From positions 271,801 to 335,800 of the forward strand of contig URJY01000001.1 of assembly GCA_900548275.1 (NCBI GenBank): 64,000 bases of DNA, given 5' to 3'. Source of the DNA: an uncultured Opitutales bacterium (GTDB lineage Bacteria; Verrucomicrobiota; Verrucomicrobiia; Opitutales; Intestinicryptomonadaceae). Under the pieces are notes generated by a model. It ran no database searches and was not told the origin of the DNA. It saw nothing but the letters and a program-made list of their open reading frames with translations. The position numbers and the translations under genes are program-made. Each line of letters begins with the position of its first letter. Within the stretch, counting starts at the first letter, position 1. Positions 1 through 7,702 of the stretch are shown here, one piece after another.

Positions 1-853
1 CGACGTGCACGTTTATGAGAATCTTCCCGAGCCTTTCGCGCAAAACCCTTTCGACCCTTTCGGAAATGTCGTGCGCCTCCACAATCGAAAGCGTCGAATC
101 CACGTGTATGTTTACGTCGATTTCGTAGGTATCGCCCGAAGAACGCACGCGCAGACTGTGCGATTTTATCACGCCGTCGACCTCGCCGATAAGCTCGGCG
201 ACCCTTTCGCGGATACCCTCGGGGGCTTTGTCCAGAAGCTCGTCGATTGCGCGGAGCGAAAGCTTAACCGAAACCCAGATTACGATTATCGCAACCGCAA
301 GCGCGGCTATCGCGTCCGCCCTGTGGAAACCGAAAAACGAACCCGCCACGCCGAAAAGCACCACCGCCGAACTCCAAATATCCGTCGAAAAGTGGAGCGC
401 ATCGGCTTCGAGAGCCTGACTCTTGTATTCCCTTGCCGCCTTCATCAACGCCCGCGACCGCCCGACATCCACAAGTATCGAAGTTATCACGACCGCAAAA
501 CTCCAGAACCCCACCTCCACGGGCTTTGCCTCCGACGAAAGGCGCGAGACCGCCTCGAAAATAATCCATCCGCAGGTTGCGAAAAGCAGGAACGCCTCTA
601 TCAACGCCGAAAAATTTTCGATTTTCCCGTGTCCGAAGTTGTGCTCCTTGTCGGCGGGCTTGTCGGAAAGTTTGACCGCAACCCAAGTTACCGCCGCCGC
701 GACGAAATCGAGCGCGGAGTGCAACGCCTCCGACAAAATACCCAAACTGCCCGTGGCAAACGCCACGACCATCTTGAATGACACAAGCAACGCCGCAGCT
801 CCCACCGAAAGGAGCGCGGCGGCATTCTTGCCTTTTTCGTCTTTTTTCATCAT
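1..853 (-). CDS. Cation diffusion facilitator (CDF) family metal efflux transporter, 3' end cut by the window edge
   Basis: This is an inner-membrane antiporter of the CDF family, which exports divalent metals (Zn, Fe or Mn) in exchange for protons. The reading frame runs off the left edge, so the last residues are missing; 284 residues are visible, close to full family length. TM2 carries HSALD and TM5 carries HFSTD, the paired H/D-xxx-D metal-site motifs of the family. A cytoplasmic C-terminal domain follows, with the typical HSLRVR and INVHV strands. ATG codons at 853 and 850 are both possible starts; I use the first. The frame overlaps other long open frames on both strands, but only this one shows membrane segments and motifs. 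Metal specificity cannot be read from the sequence. Confidence 0.88.
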   Translation of the reverse strand, partial: MMKKDEKGKNAAALLSVGAAALLVSFKMVVAFATGSLGILSEALHSALDFVAAAVTWVAVKLSDKPADKEHNFGHGKIENFSALIEAFLLFATCGWIIFEAVSRLSSEAKPVEVGFWSFAVVITSILVDVGRSRALMKAAREYKSQALEADALHFSTDIWSSAVVLFGVAGSFFGFHRADAIAALAVAIIVIWVSVKLSLRAIDELLDKAPEGIRERVAELIGEVDGVIKSHSLRVRSSGDTYEIDVNIHVDSTLSIVEAHDISERVERVLRERLGKILINVHV

Positions 854-973
854 CGAGAAATTGTCCGAAACATAATGCCCAAAGTTTCGAAATAGACAAG
901 AGTAGAATCGGCAAATGCGAAACTTTCAAAAAAATGCTTTCCGCCGCGCGGGCGCAGTGTAATGTTGTGCCCG

Positions 974-1621
974 ATGAAAAAAATCAAATGCTTGATTACC
1001 GCAGGCCCGACCCGCGAATATTTCGACCCCGTCCGCTTCATCAGCAACCCGTCGACGGGAAAGATGGGCTGGGCCGTCGCAAACGCCGCAAAGGAGTTTG
1101 GATGGGAGACAACCCTCGTGCTCGGGCCCTCCGCCCTGCCCGACCTCGACGGCGCGGACACCGTGCGCGTTGTTTCGGCGCAAGATATGTTCGAAGCATG
1201 CAGGGCGCATTTCGGTTCGTGCGACATTCTGATTATGTCGGCGGCGGTCAGCGACGTTCGCCCGAAATTCCGTCTGCCGAACAAGGCCAAGAAAGACGCG
1301 ATAGACCTCCATCCCGAACTCGAACGCACACCCGACATCCTGCTCGAGCTGTCGAAAATCAAGAAAAATCAAATTTTGATAGGCTTTGCCGCCGAGACAC
1401 AAAACGTAATGGCATACGCCAAGGACAAACTCGAGCGGAAAAACCTCGACGCAATAGCCGCCAACAACGTGGGAGCGGCGGGAGCGGGCTTCGCCGCCGA
1501 CACGAACAAAATCGACCTAATCCTGCGAAGCGGCGAAGTGGTTGACTTCAAAGCGGGAACAAAATCCGAAATAGCAAAATCGCTAATACAATTCCTGAAA
1601 AACCGCTTCTTCGCGGAATAG
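974..1621 (+). CDS. coaB: Phosphopantothenate--cysteine ligase (stand-alone CoaB domain)
   Basis: It catalyses CTP- or ATP-dependent coupling of cysteine to 4'-phosphopantothenate in coenzyme A synthesis. The 215-residue protein has the N-terminal nucleotide loop ITAGPTREYFDPVR with SNPSTGKMG, then SAAVSDVRP, GFAAET and the K-loop KLERKNLDAIAANN, in family order. In most bacteria this domain is fused behind the CoaC decarboxylase as CoaBC (Dfp, about 400 aa). Here only the ligase half is present, so CoaC must be encoded elsewhere. An in-frame ATG at 962 would add four residues (MLCP); I prefer the MKKIK start. No clear ribosome binding site precedes either. It converges on the UPF0235 gene with five bases between the stops. 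Confidence 0.9.
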   Translation: MKKIKCLITAGPTREYFDPVRFISNPSTGKMGWAVANAAKEFGWETTLVLGPSALPDLDGADTVRVVSAQDMFEACRAHFGSCDILIMSAAVSDVRPKFRLPNKAKKDAIDLHPELERTPDILLELSKIKKNQILIGFAAETQNVMAYAKDKLERKNLDAIAANNVGAAGAGFAADTNKIDLILRSGEVVDFKAGTKSEIAKSLIQFLKNRFFAE

Positions 1622-1626
1622 CCCTT

Positions 1627-1884
1627 CTACCCCTCGAGCAGGCGGGCGAGGCAGTTTTCGGCGTCGGCTTCAATCAGCTTGTCCCTTGCGGTTTCGCCGC
1701 AGACTATTCTTATTTGACCGCGCCCTACCCCCAGTTTTTTCGACAGAAATTTTACGAGCTCGGCGTTTGCCTTGCCGTCCATTGCCTGTGCCGCGACCTT
1801 GATTTTCACGCCCTCGCCGTACGCCCCCGCGCACGCGCTCTTCGGCGCGTTCGGCACTACCCTTACTTTGAAGCGTTCTCCCAT
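1627..1884 (-). CDS. UPF0235 / DUF167 family protein (YggU-like)
   Basis: This small 85-residue protein belongs to the YggU/DUF167 family, whose function is unsettled. The family pattern is clear: an N-terminal strand FKVRVVPNAPKS, the core KIKVAAQAMDGKANAELVKFL, and a final GETARDKLIEAD. It is the last gene of a minus-strand run scpB-pheA-yggU, starting 26 bases after the pheA stop. The ATG at 1884 gives the usual family length; the open frame continues upstream into pheA but only as a shadow. Confidence 0.85.
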   Translation of the reverse strand: MGERFKVRVVPNAPKSACAGAYGEGVKIKVAAQAMDGKANAELVKFLSKKLGVGRGQIRIVCGETARDKLIEADAENCLARLLEG

Positions 1885-1910
1885 ATCTGCGGGCGGCGGA
1901 AATCCGCAAA

Positions 1911-2972
1911 TCACATCGGATAGCTGCCGAGCCACTTGACCATCGGCAGCGTCTTTTGAAGCTCCGCAACCGCCGTGCGAACGTTGTCGTCCTCCCAATG
2001 CCCCTCGAAATCGACGAAGAAGTAGTAGCTCCACGCCTTTGTTTTGCTCGGGCGCGACTCGATTCGCGTGAGGTTTATGTTCATTCTGTTGAACGGCAGA
2101 AGCATATCGTATAGCGCCCCTGGGCGGTCGTTTACCGAAAGCACGAGGCTTGTCTTGTATTTTACATCGGGCGATTTCGGCGCGAAATTTTTGCCGATTA
2201 CAAGGAAGCGCGTCTGGTTGTTTTTCTTGTCCTGAACGCCGTGTTCGAGCACGGGCACGCCGTAGTAGTCGGCGGCTATCGCGCTGCCGATTGCAGCTAT
2301 TTCGGGATTGTCGCGCGCCATTTTCACCGCAACGGTCGTGCTTTCGACGTATTCGATTTCGACGTTTTCGAGATTGCGCCTGAGCCATTCGCGGCACTGA
2401 CCTATCGCCTGATCTTTCGAGCAGACTTTGCGGATTTCCTCGAGCGAGCCGCGCGAGATGAGACAGTGCTCAATCGGCATATAAATCTGTCCGACGATGA
2501 AAAGCGAACTGTCGCGCAGTGTGTCCATCGAGTGGAAGACCGCGCCCTCGGTGGAATTTTCAATCGGGATTACGCCGTAGTCGGCGCCGCCGTTTTCGAC
2601 CGCCGCGAACACGTCGGGAATCGACGGCATCGGGCGGTAATCGACGCTCGAGCCGAAGTTTTTAATCGCCGCCTGCTGTGTGAAAGTCGCCTTCGGCCCG
2701 AGGTACGCAACCATCAGTTTTTTCTCGGCGGAAATCGAAGCCGAGATAATTTCGCGGTAGATTGCGCGCAGTGCGGACTCGTTTATGCGCCCGCCGTTTT
2801 TTGCGATGAGGTTGTTGAATACGAGAACCTCGCGGCTGGGAACGTAGATTTCCTCGCCGTTTTGGGCTTTCATTTTGCCGATTTCCTTGGCGCACGATAT
2901 GCGCGTTTCGAGCAAGTCGAGAATCTTCGTGTCGATAGAGTCTATTTCTTTTCTGAGAGCGTCTTTGTCCAT
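1911..2972 (-). CDS. pheA: Bifunctional chorismate mutase / prephenate dehydratase (P-protein)
   Basis: It converts chorismate to prephenate and then to phenylpyruvate, the committed steps to phenylalanine. The 353 residues divide into three parts. An AroQ-type chorismate mutase helix bundle spans about 1-85 (RKEIDSIDTKILDLLETR). A periplasmic-binding-like prephenate dehydratase fold spans about 90-265, with VAYLGPKATFTQQA, PIENSTEGAV and the catalytic TRF in NNQTRFLVIG. A C-terminal ACT domain follows, with RPGALYDML and LTRIESRPSK, the latter being the phenylalanine-binding ESRP motif, which suggests feedback inhibition. The ATG at 2972 shares its A with the TGA of scpB (TGATG), so the two are likely translationally coupled. 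A TTG one codon upstream is less likely as start. Confidence 0.95.
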   Translation of the reverse strand: MDKDALRKEIDSIDTKILDLLETRISCAKEIGKMKAQNGEEIYVPSREVLVFNNLIAKNGGRINESALRAIYREIISASISAEKKLMVAYLGPKATFTQQAAIKNFGSSVDYRPMPSIPDVFAAVENGGADYGVIPIENSTEGAVFHSMDTLRDSSLFIVGQIYMPIEHCLISRGSLEEIRKVCSKDQAIGQCREWLRRNLENVEIEYVESTTVAVKMARDNPEIAAIGSAIAADYYGVPVLEHGVQDKKNNQTRFLVIGKNFAPKSPDVKYKTSLVLSVNDRPGALYDMLLPFNRMNINLTRIESRPSKTKAWSYYFFVDFEGHWEDDNVRTAVAELQKTLPMVKWLGSYPM

Positions 2973-3925
2973 CAAAATTCCTGTTCGGTCTGCGGGTCGC
3001 CGTCGTCCGCGGGTTCGTATTCCTCTTGGCTGCCCGAAGTTTCCGCGCCGTCCGACGGGAAGGCGGCGTCGCCTATTTCCGCCGAATCTTCGTCGGCTGC
3101 GGCTTCGTCCGTTTCGGATTGCGCGCCGTCGGGCTCGAGCGTCATCTGGCGTTGGTTGTGTTCCGCGGAATTTTCGTCAAGCCCGACGTCCTTTGCGGTC
3201 GGCTCGGGCTGCTCGCCCGCGCGGCGAATCCACTCGGTGATTTGGTTCGGGCTGAGCACGTCGGATGCGGGCAGCTCTTCGAGCGAATTTACGCCCACGA
3301 AGTCGAGAAAGTTTCGCGTTGTCGAAAACTGAATCGGTCTTCCGGGGAGGTCGGCTCTGCCGCTTATGAAAATGAGTTCCTTTTCGGTCAGGCGCGATAT
3401 TGCGCTGTCGGCGTTTACGCCGCGTATCGCCTCGATTTCCGCGCGGGTTACGGGTTGGCGGTATGCGATGATTGCAAGGGTCTCGAGCGCGGCGCGGGTA
3501 AGACGTTGCGGGCGCGGGTCGTTGCGCAGAAGTCTGACCCATTCGGCGTAGTCTTTCGAAATGGCGAGTTTGAAGCCCGACGAACTTTGAAGAAGTCTGC
3601 ACACGTCGCCGCTCTCCTCGAGTTCCCCCGCGATTTCCTCCATCGCTTCGCGGATTTGCGTTGCGGTAAGAAGAGTGGGCACCTGCGCCATTATGTCTTC
3701 GATTTCCGTCTGGCTGTCGGCGGAGTCGTCGGTTTTTTCGCCGTCGGGCGGTGGCGGCATTTGCGGCGCGTCGGGGTCTTCGGCGGCGCGCTTTGCGGCG
3801 GCTTTTTTCAGGTTTTCCTGTTCCGTGTGGTAGCGCGTTATCACCGCCTGTATATCCTTAATAGACAGGGCATCGCTCGTCGAAAACAGCAGCGCACGCA
3901 AAATCTTTTTTAAATTGAATGCCAT
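2972..3925 (-). CDS. scpB: Segregation and condensation protein B (ScpB)
   Basis: ScpB is the kleisin-associated subunit of the SMC-ScpAB chromosome condensation complex. The 317-residue protein has two winged-helix domains; the family signature is RLTRAALETLAIIAYRQP followed by VTRAEIEAIRGVN and a GRADLPGRPI turn. Two low-complexity additions make it longer than the usual 180-220 residues. One is a Pro/Asp-rich insert at about residues 45-80, inside the first winged helix. The other is an acidic tail of about 80 residues rich in E, D, A and S. Its usual partner scpA is not adjacent. It heads the scpB-pheA-yggU run, and its stop overlaps the pheA start. Confidence 0.92.
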   Translation of the reverse strand: MAFNLKKILRALLFSTSDALSIKDIQAVITRYHTEQENLKKAAAKRAAEDPDAPQMPPPPDGEKTDDSADSQTEIEDIMAQVPTLLTATQIREAMEEIAGELEESGDVCRLLQSSSGFKLAISKDYAEWVRLLRNDPRPQRLTRAALETLAIIAYRQPVTRAEIEAIRGVNADSAISRLTEKELIFISGRADLPGRPIQFSTTRNFLDFVGVNSLEELPASDVLSPNQITEWIRRAGEQPEPTAKDVGLDENSAEHNQRQMTLEPDGAQSETDEAAADEDSAEIGDAAFPSDGAETSGSQEEYEPADDGDPQTEQEF

Positions 3926-4047
3926 TTTGAAAAATTCTCGCCGTAGACAATGTACATTTTTGCCGCACTGACAACAAAAAAGCGAAACGCTTCGCCGCTC
4001 CGACCCGCTCGTCCCGTTTTCCGCCGTCGCTTTTTTTCAAACTTTTA

Positions 4048-4077
4048 TTGACGATTGAACGCTTCGGTGATTTTATC
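4048..4077 (+). promoter_or_regulatory. Candidate sigma-70 type promoter for ilvD-yicC
   Basis: TTGACG at 4048-4053 is followed by TTTTAT (4071-4076, spacer 17) or TTTATC (4072-4077, spacer 18). It lies about 40 bases before the chosen ilvD ATG. An in-frame ATG lies within this region and would make a 23-residue N-terminal extension, but the promoter position argues against that start. Judged by eye only. Confidence 0.35.
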
Positions 4078-4116
4078 GAACGCAATTTTACAACAAACAA
4101 CAAACAAGACGTAATT

Positions 4117-5955
4117 ATGCCAGAATATAGATCAAAGAAAAGTTTTAACGGTAGAAATATGGCGGGCGCACGCGCACTTTGGCGCGCCACGGGCGTTAAG
4201 GAGGAAGACTTCGGCAAGCCCGTTATCGCCGTGGTAAACTCGTTCACGCAGTTTGTCCCTGGGCACGTGCACCTCGACAAAGTGGGCAAATACGTCTGTG
4301 AACAGGTCGCAAAGGCGGGCGGCATCGCGCGCGAATTCAACACAATCGCAATCGACGACGGCATCGCGATGGGGCACGAAGGCATGCTCTACTCGCTTCC
4401 GTCGCGCGAACTCATCGCCGACAGCGTCGAATATATGTGCACCGCGCACTGCGCCGACGCAATGATTTGCATTTCAAACTGCGACAAAATCACCCCGGGA
4501 ATGATGATGGCCGCCATGCGCATGAACATCCCCGCGATTTTCGTTTCGGGCGGGCCGATGGAGGCTGGCGAGGCAAAACTTTCCAACGGCGAAGAGCGCA
4601 AGCTCGACCTTATCGACGCGATGATTGCGGGCGCGAACCCCAACGTTTCCGACGCCGACAGCGAACTTATGGAACGCAACGCGTGCCCGACATGCGGCTC
4701 GTGCTCGGGTATGTTCACGGCAAACTCGATGAACTGCCTGATGGAGGCAATCGGTCTCGCCCTCCCCGGGAACGGCACGATTGTAGCAACGCACAAGGCG
4801 CGCAAGGCTCTCTTTGCCAAGGCTTCGAAGCGTATCGTCGAAATGGCTAAAGCGTACTACGAAAACGGCGACGAATCCGTGCTTCCGCGCTCGATTGCAA
4901 AGCGCAATTCCTTCCTGAATGCGATGAAGCTCGACATCGCAATGGGCGGTAGCACGAACACCGTTCTGCACCTGCTTGCAATCGCACGCGAAGGCGAAGT
5001 GGACTTCTCGATGGCTGACATCGACAAGCTCTCGCGCATAACCCCCTGCATTTGCAAGGTAGCCCCAAGCACGCAGAAAGTGCACGTGCAGGACGTACAC
5101 CGCGCGGGCGGCATTATGGCTATTATGGGCGAGTTGGCGCGCGCGGGGCTCGTAGACCTGCGCGCGAAAACGGTTTACGGCAAAACGATGGGCGCGGCAA
5201 TCAAAGCCAACGACATTATGTCGCCCTCGTGCACTTCGACGGCGAAAAAGCTCTACCGCGCAGCCCCCGCGGGCGAATACAGCATTAAGGCGTGGTCGCA
5301 GGACACATACTACGATTCGCTCGACACCGACCGCGCAAACGGCGCAATCCACTCGGTCGAACACGCGTTCAGCAAGGACGGCGGCTTGGCGGTTCTCAAG
5401 GGCAACATTGCAAAGGACGGCTGCATAGTAAAGACGGCGGGCGTGGACGAATCCATCCTCAAATTCAGGGGAACGGCGAAAGTCTACGACTCGGAACAGG
5501 ACGCAAGCTTGGCAATCCGCGGCGGAAAAGTCGCCCCCGGAGACGTTGTTGTCATACTTTACGAGGGCCCGCGCGGAGGCCCCGGCATGCAGGAAATGCT
5601 CTACCCCACAAGCCACCTAAAAAGTATGGGCTTGGGCAAGGTCTGCGCACTGCTTACTGACGGCAGATTCTCGGGCGGCACAAGCGGTCTTTCAATCGGA
5701 CACGCATCGCCCGAGGCTGCGGACGGCGGCGACATCGCGCTTGTCGAAGACGGCGATATGATTGACATCAACATTCCCGAACGCACGATTTCGCTCGAAA
5801 TCTCCGAAGCCGAAATGGACGCGCGCCGCGAAAAGATGAAGGCAAAAGGCGATACGGCATACAAGCCCAACCGCGATAGAAAAGTCTCGAAGGCGTTGCA
5901 GTCGTACGCAAAGTCGGTTTCGTCGGCGGCGGACGGCGCAGTCAGAAGGATATAA
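4117..5955 (+). CDS. ilvD: Dihydroxy-acid dehydratase
   Basis: It dehydrates 2,3-dihydroxy-isovalerate or -methylvalerate in valine, leucine, isoleucine and pantothenate synthesis, using an Fe-S cluster and Mg. The 612-residue length fits E. coli IlvD (616 aa). Visible motifs are [21 protein letters not shown] with Cys122, CPTCGSC with Cys193/Cys196, FTANSMN, and the C-terminal [14 protein letters not shown]. The ATG at 4117 starts the conserved N-terminus ([20 protein letters not shown]). An upstream in-frame ATG at 4048 lies in a probable promoter. yicC starts one base after the stop, so the two are almost certainly cotranscribed, although there is no obvious functional link between them. 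Confidence 0.96.
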   Translation: MPEYRSKKSFNGRNMAGARALWRATGVKEEDFGKPVIAVVNSFTQFVPGHVHLDKVGKYVCEQVAKAGGIAREFNTIAIDDGIAMGHEGMLYSLPSRELIADSVEYMCTAHCADAMICISNCDKITPGMMMAAMRMNIPAIFVSGGPMEAGEAKLSNGEERKLDLIDAMIAGANPNVSDADSELMERNACPTCGSCSGMFTANSMNCLMEAIGLALPGNGTIVATHKARKALFAKASKRIVEMAKAYYENGDESVLPRSIAKRNSFLNAMKLDIAMGGSTNTVLHLLAIAREGEVDFSMADIDKLSRITPCICKVAPSTQKVHVQDVHRAGGIMAIMGELARAGLVDLRAKTVYGKTMGAAIKANDIMSPSCTSTAKKLYRAAPAGEYSIKAWSQDTYYDSLDTDRANGAIHSVEHAFSKDGGLAVLKGNIAKDGCIVKTAGVDESILKFRGTAKVYDSEQDASLAIRGGKVAPGDVVVILYEGPRGGPGMQEMLYPTSHLKSMGLGKVCALLTDGRFSGGTSGLSIGHASPEAADGGDIALVEDGDMIDINIPERTISLEISEAEMDARREKMKAKGDTAYKPNRDRKVSKALQSYAKSVSSAADGAVRRI

Positions 5956-5956
5956 T

Positions 5957-6829
5957 ATGAAGAGTATGACGGGCTTCGGGCGCGCAATAAAACAGTGCGC
6001 CGACTTCGACATAACAATCGACATCACCTCGGTGAACAAAAAGGGATTCGAACTTTCCGTGTCCCTGCCGCGCGAGTGGATGCCGATGGAAAGGCTCGTT
6101 TCGCAGGCGTTGAAAAAGACCGTCGCAAGGGGGAAAATCTCGTTTGCGGCGCGCATCGAGAAAAAGGGCGGGAAAGCCGCGCTTTCGTTCGACGACCCCG
6201 CCGTTCTCGACACCCTCGACGGGCTGAAACGCGCGTGCAACAAAGTCGGCGCGCAATTCTCGCCTACCCCCGAACTGCTGCTCAAGATAGCCGAACTTTC
6301 GTCGGAAAATTCGTCGGCGGCGGACTGGGAGGAAACTTGGGGCGAAATCGAGCCCGCCGTTCTCGAAGCCGTCGAAAAGCTCGACGAAATGCGCAGGACG
6401 GAGGGCGCGGCACTCAAGCTCGACCTGACCGCCCGCCTTCAAACAATCTCGTCGATAGTCGCGGGCGTCGAGGAACTCTCGCACGGAACGGCGCAAAAGT
6501 ACAAGGAACTGCTTTTGCAAAGGCTCGCCGCGATGAACCTCGAACTCGACCCAAATGACGAGCGCGTGCTGAAGGAAATTTGCATATTCGCCGACAAATG
6601 CGATATTTGCGAAGAAATCACGCGCCTGAAAAGCCACATCGCCCAATTCCTCTCGACTCTGAACGAATGCGACGCCGTCGGACGGAAGATGGATTTCATC
6701 TGTCAGGAAATGGGGCGCGAAATCAACACGATAGCCAGCAAGGCGAACTCGCTCGAACTGACAAAATCGGCAATCGAACTCAAAAACGAGCTTGAGCGAA
6801 TCCGCGAGCAAATCCAAAACGTGGAGTAA
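5957..6829 (+). CDS. yicC: YicC/YloC-family endoribonuclease
   Basis: YicC proteins are conserved endoribonucleases implicated in RNA turnover in E. coli. The 290-residue protein has the invariant N-terminus MKSMTGFGRA. It also has the C-terminal DUF1732 block, ending KMDFICQEMGREINTIASKA followed by an AIELKNELERIREQIQNVE-like helix, which carries conserved acidic residues. The start is fixed by the SMTGFGR motif. In many bacteria yicC precedes gmk and rpoZ; here it follows ilvD by one base and precedes the L35/L20 genes by about 100 bases. Confidence 0.93.
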   Translation: MKSMTGFGRAIKQCADFDITIDITSVNKKGFELSVSLPREWMPMERLVSQALKKTVARGKISFAARIEKKGGKAALSFDDPAVLDTLDGLKRACNKVGAQFSPTPELLLKIAELSSENSSAADWEETWGEIEPAVLEAVEKLDEMRRTEGAALKLDLTARLQTISSIVAGVEELSHGTAQKYKELLLQRLAAMNLELDPNDERVLKEICIFADKCDICEEITRLKSHIAQFLSTLNECDAVGRKMDFICQEMGREINTIASKANSLELTKSAIELKNELERIREQIQNVE

Positions 6830-6931
6830 TGGCGTAAAAAATGCAAAAAAATTGCAAAATCCGCACTTTTTTACTTTACAGACACCGCAAAACTTATTGA
6901 ATACGGAACTTTAAATTTCTTCAAAACAGAA

Positions 6932-7123
6932 ATGCAAAAGACAAAAAAATCAATCGCAAAACGCTTCAAGATTACCGCTTCGGGTAAGGTTATGCGCAGA
7001 AGCCCCGGCAAACGCCACCTTCTGAGTGCAAAGACCATCAAGCAGAAGCGCGCAATGGGACACGACAAGGAAGTAACCCCCGGGGTTGCAGCCAACGTCA
7101 AGAAAGCAATGCCCTTCGCGTAA
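6932..7123 (+). CDS. rpmI: 50S ribosomal protein L35
   Basis: A 63-residue basic protein of the large ribosomal subunit. The family pattern is KTKKSIAKRFKITASGKV, RRSPGKRHLL and KRAMGHDKEV. It is followed by rplT after 77 bases, the usual pairing, but infC, which normally precedes it, is absent here and yicC lies upstream. A possible promoter (TTGCAA at 6852, 17-base spacer, TTTACA at 6875) lies in the 102-base gap after yicC. No L20-binding leader could be recognised by eye. Confidence 0.96.
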   Translation: MQKTKKSIAKRFKITASGKVMRRSPGKRHLLSAKTIKQKRAMGHDKEVTPGVAANVKKAMPFA

Positions 7124-7200
7124 TCGAAAAAGCACAACAATAACTCGTCGAAAGGGTGAAGGCGACCCCCAGACAAATAAAATATAAGGAAATATAGAAC

Positions 7201-7560
7201 ATGCCCAAAGTAACAACTTCAGTAGCGTCTCGCAAACGCAGACAGCGTACATTGAAGGCGGCAAGAGGTTATTTCGGAAATAAGTCCAGACTCTTCCGTT
7301 ACGCAAAAGACGCCGTGCAACACGCCGGCAAATACGCATATCGCGACCGCCGCGTGCGTCGCCGCGAGTTCCGCAGCCTCTGGATTACCCGCATCAACGC
7401 GGCGTGCCGTGCTGCAGGTCTCAAGTACAGCGTATTTATGGCGGGTCTGAAAGCCCTCAATGTCGAGCTCGACAGAAAGCAGCTTTCGGAACTTGCAATC
7501 AACGACGAAGCGGCATTCGCAGCCCTCGTTAAGAAGGTTGTCGATTCGATTAAGAAATAA
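7201..7560 (+). CDS. rplT: 50S ribosomal protein L20
   Basis: Large-subunit protein needed early in 50S assembly; in several bacteria L20 also represses its own operon. The 119-residue length is standard, with the basic N-terminal extension SVASRKRRQRTLKAARGYFG and the globular YAYRDRRVRRREFRSLWI plus RINAACR blocks. It is followed immediately by a strong intrinsic terminator, which separates it from the downstream glycosidase-like gene and pheST. Confidence 0.97.
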   Translation: MPKVTTSVASRKRRQRTLKAARGYFGNKSRLFRYAKDAVQHAGKYAYRDRRVRRREFRSLWITRINAACRAAGLKYSVFMAGLKALNVELDRKQLSELAINDEAAFAALVKKVVDSIKK

Positions 7561-7582
7561 GCGTCGTACAAGATTTTCGAAG

Positions 7583-7614
7583 AACTCCGAACGGTTGGCG
7601 TTCGGAGTTTTTTT
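7583..7614 (+). terminator. Intrinsic terminator of rpmI-rplT
   Basis: A perfect 10-bp stem, ACTCCGAACG (7584-7593) with CGTTCGGAGT (7599-7608), has a 5-base loop and is followed by a run of T ending at 7614. It lies 23 bases after the rplT stop, so pheST downstream probably use their own promoter or limited read-through. Confidence 0.9.
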
Positions 7615-7702
7615 GTGCCCGAAATTTCCGCAGAATAAACAGGTTGCAAAATTTATCCATCTCAGGCTTGCATTGCGCCAGAACCGCCGCCATTATCTCG
7701 GT

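Noticed and set aside
264..929. 221-residue minus-strand frame at the left edge
   Set aside because: It overlaps the CDF transporter in another frame; only the CDF frame shows membrane helices and metal motifs.
4048..4116. Upstream ATG giving IlvD a 23-residue extension
   Set aside because: The extension is unlike IlvD and lies in a probable promoter; the ATG at 4117 matches the family N-terminus.
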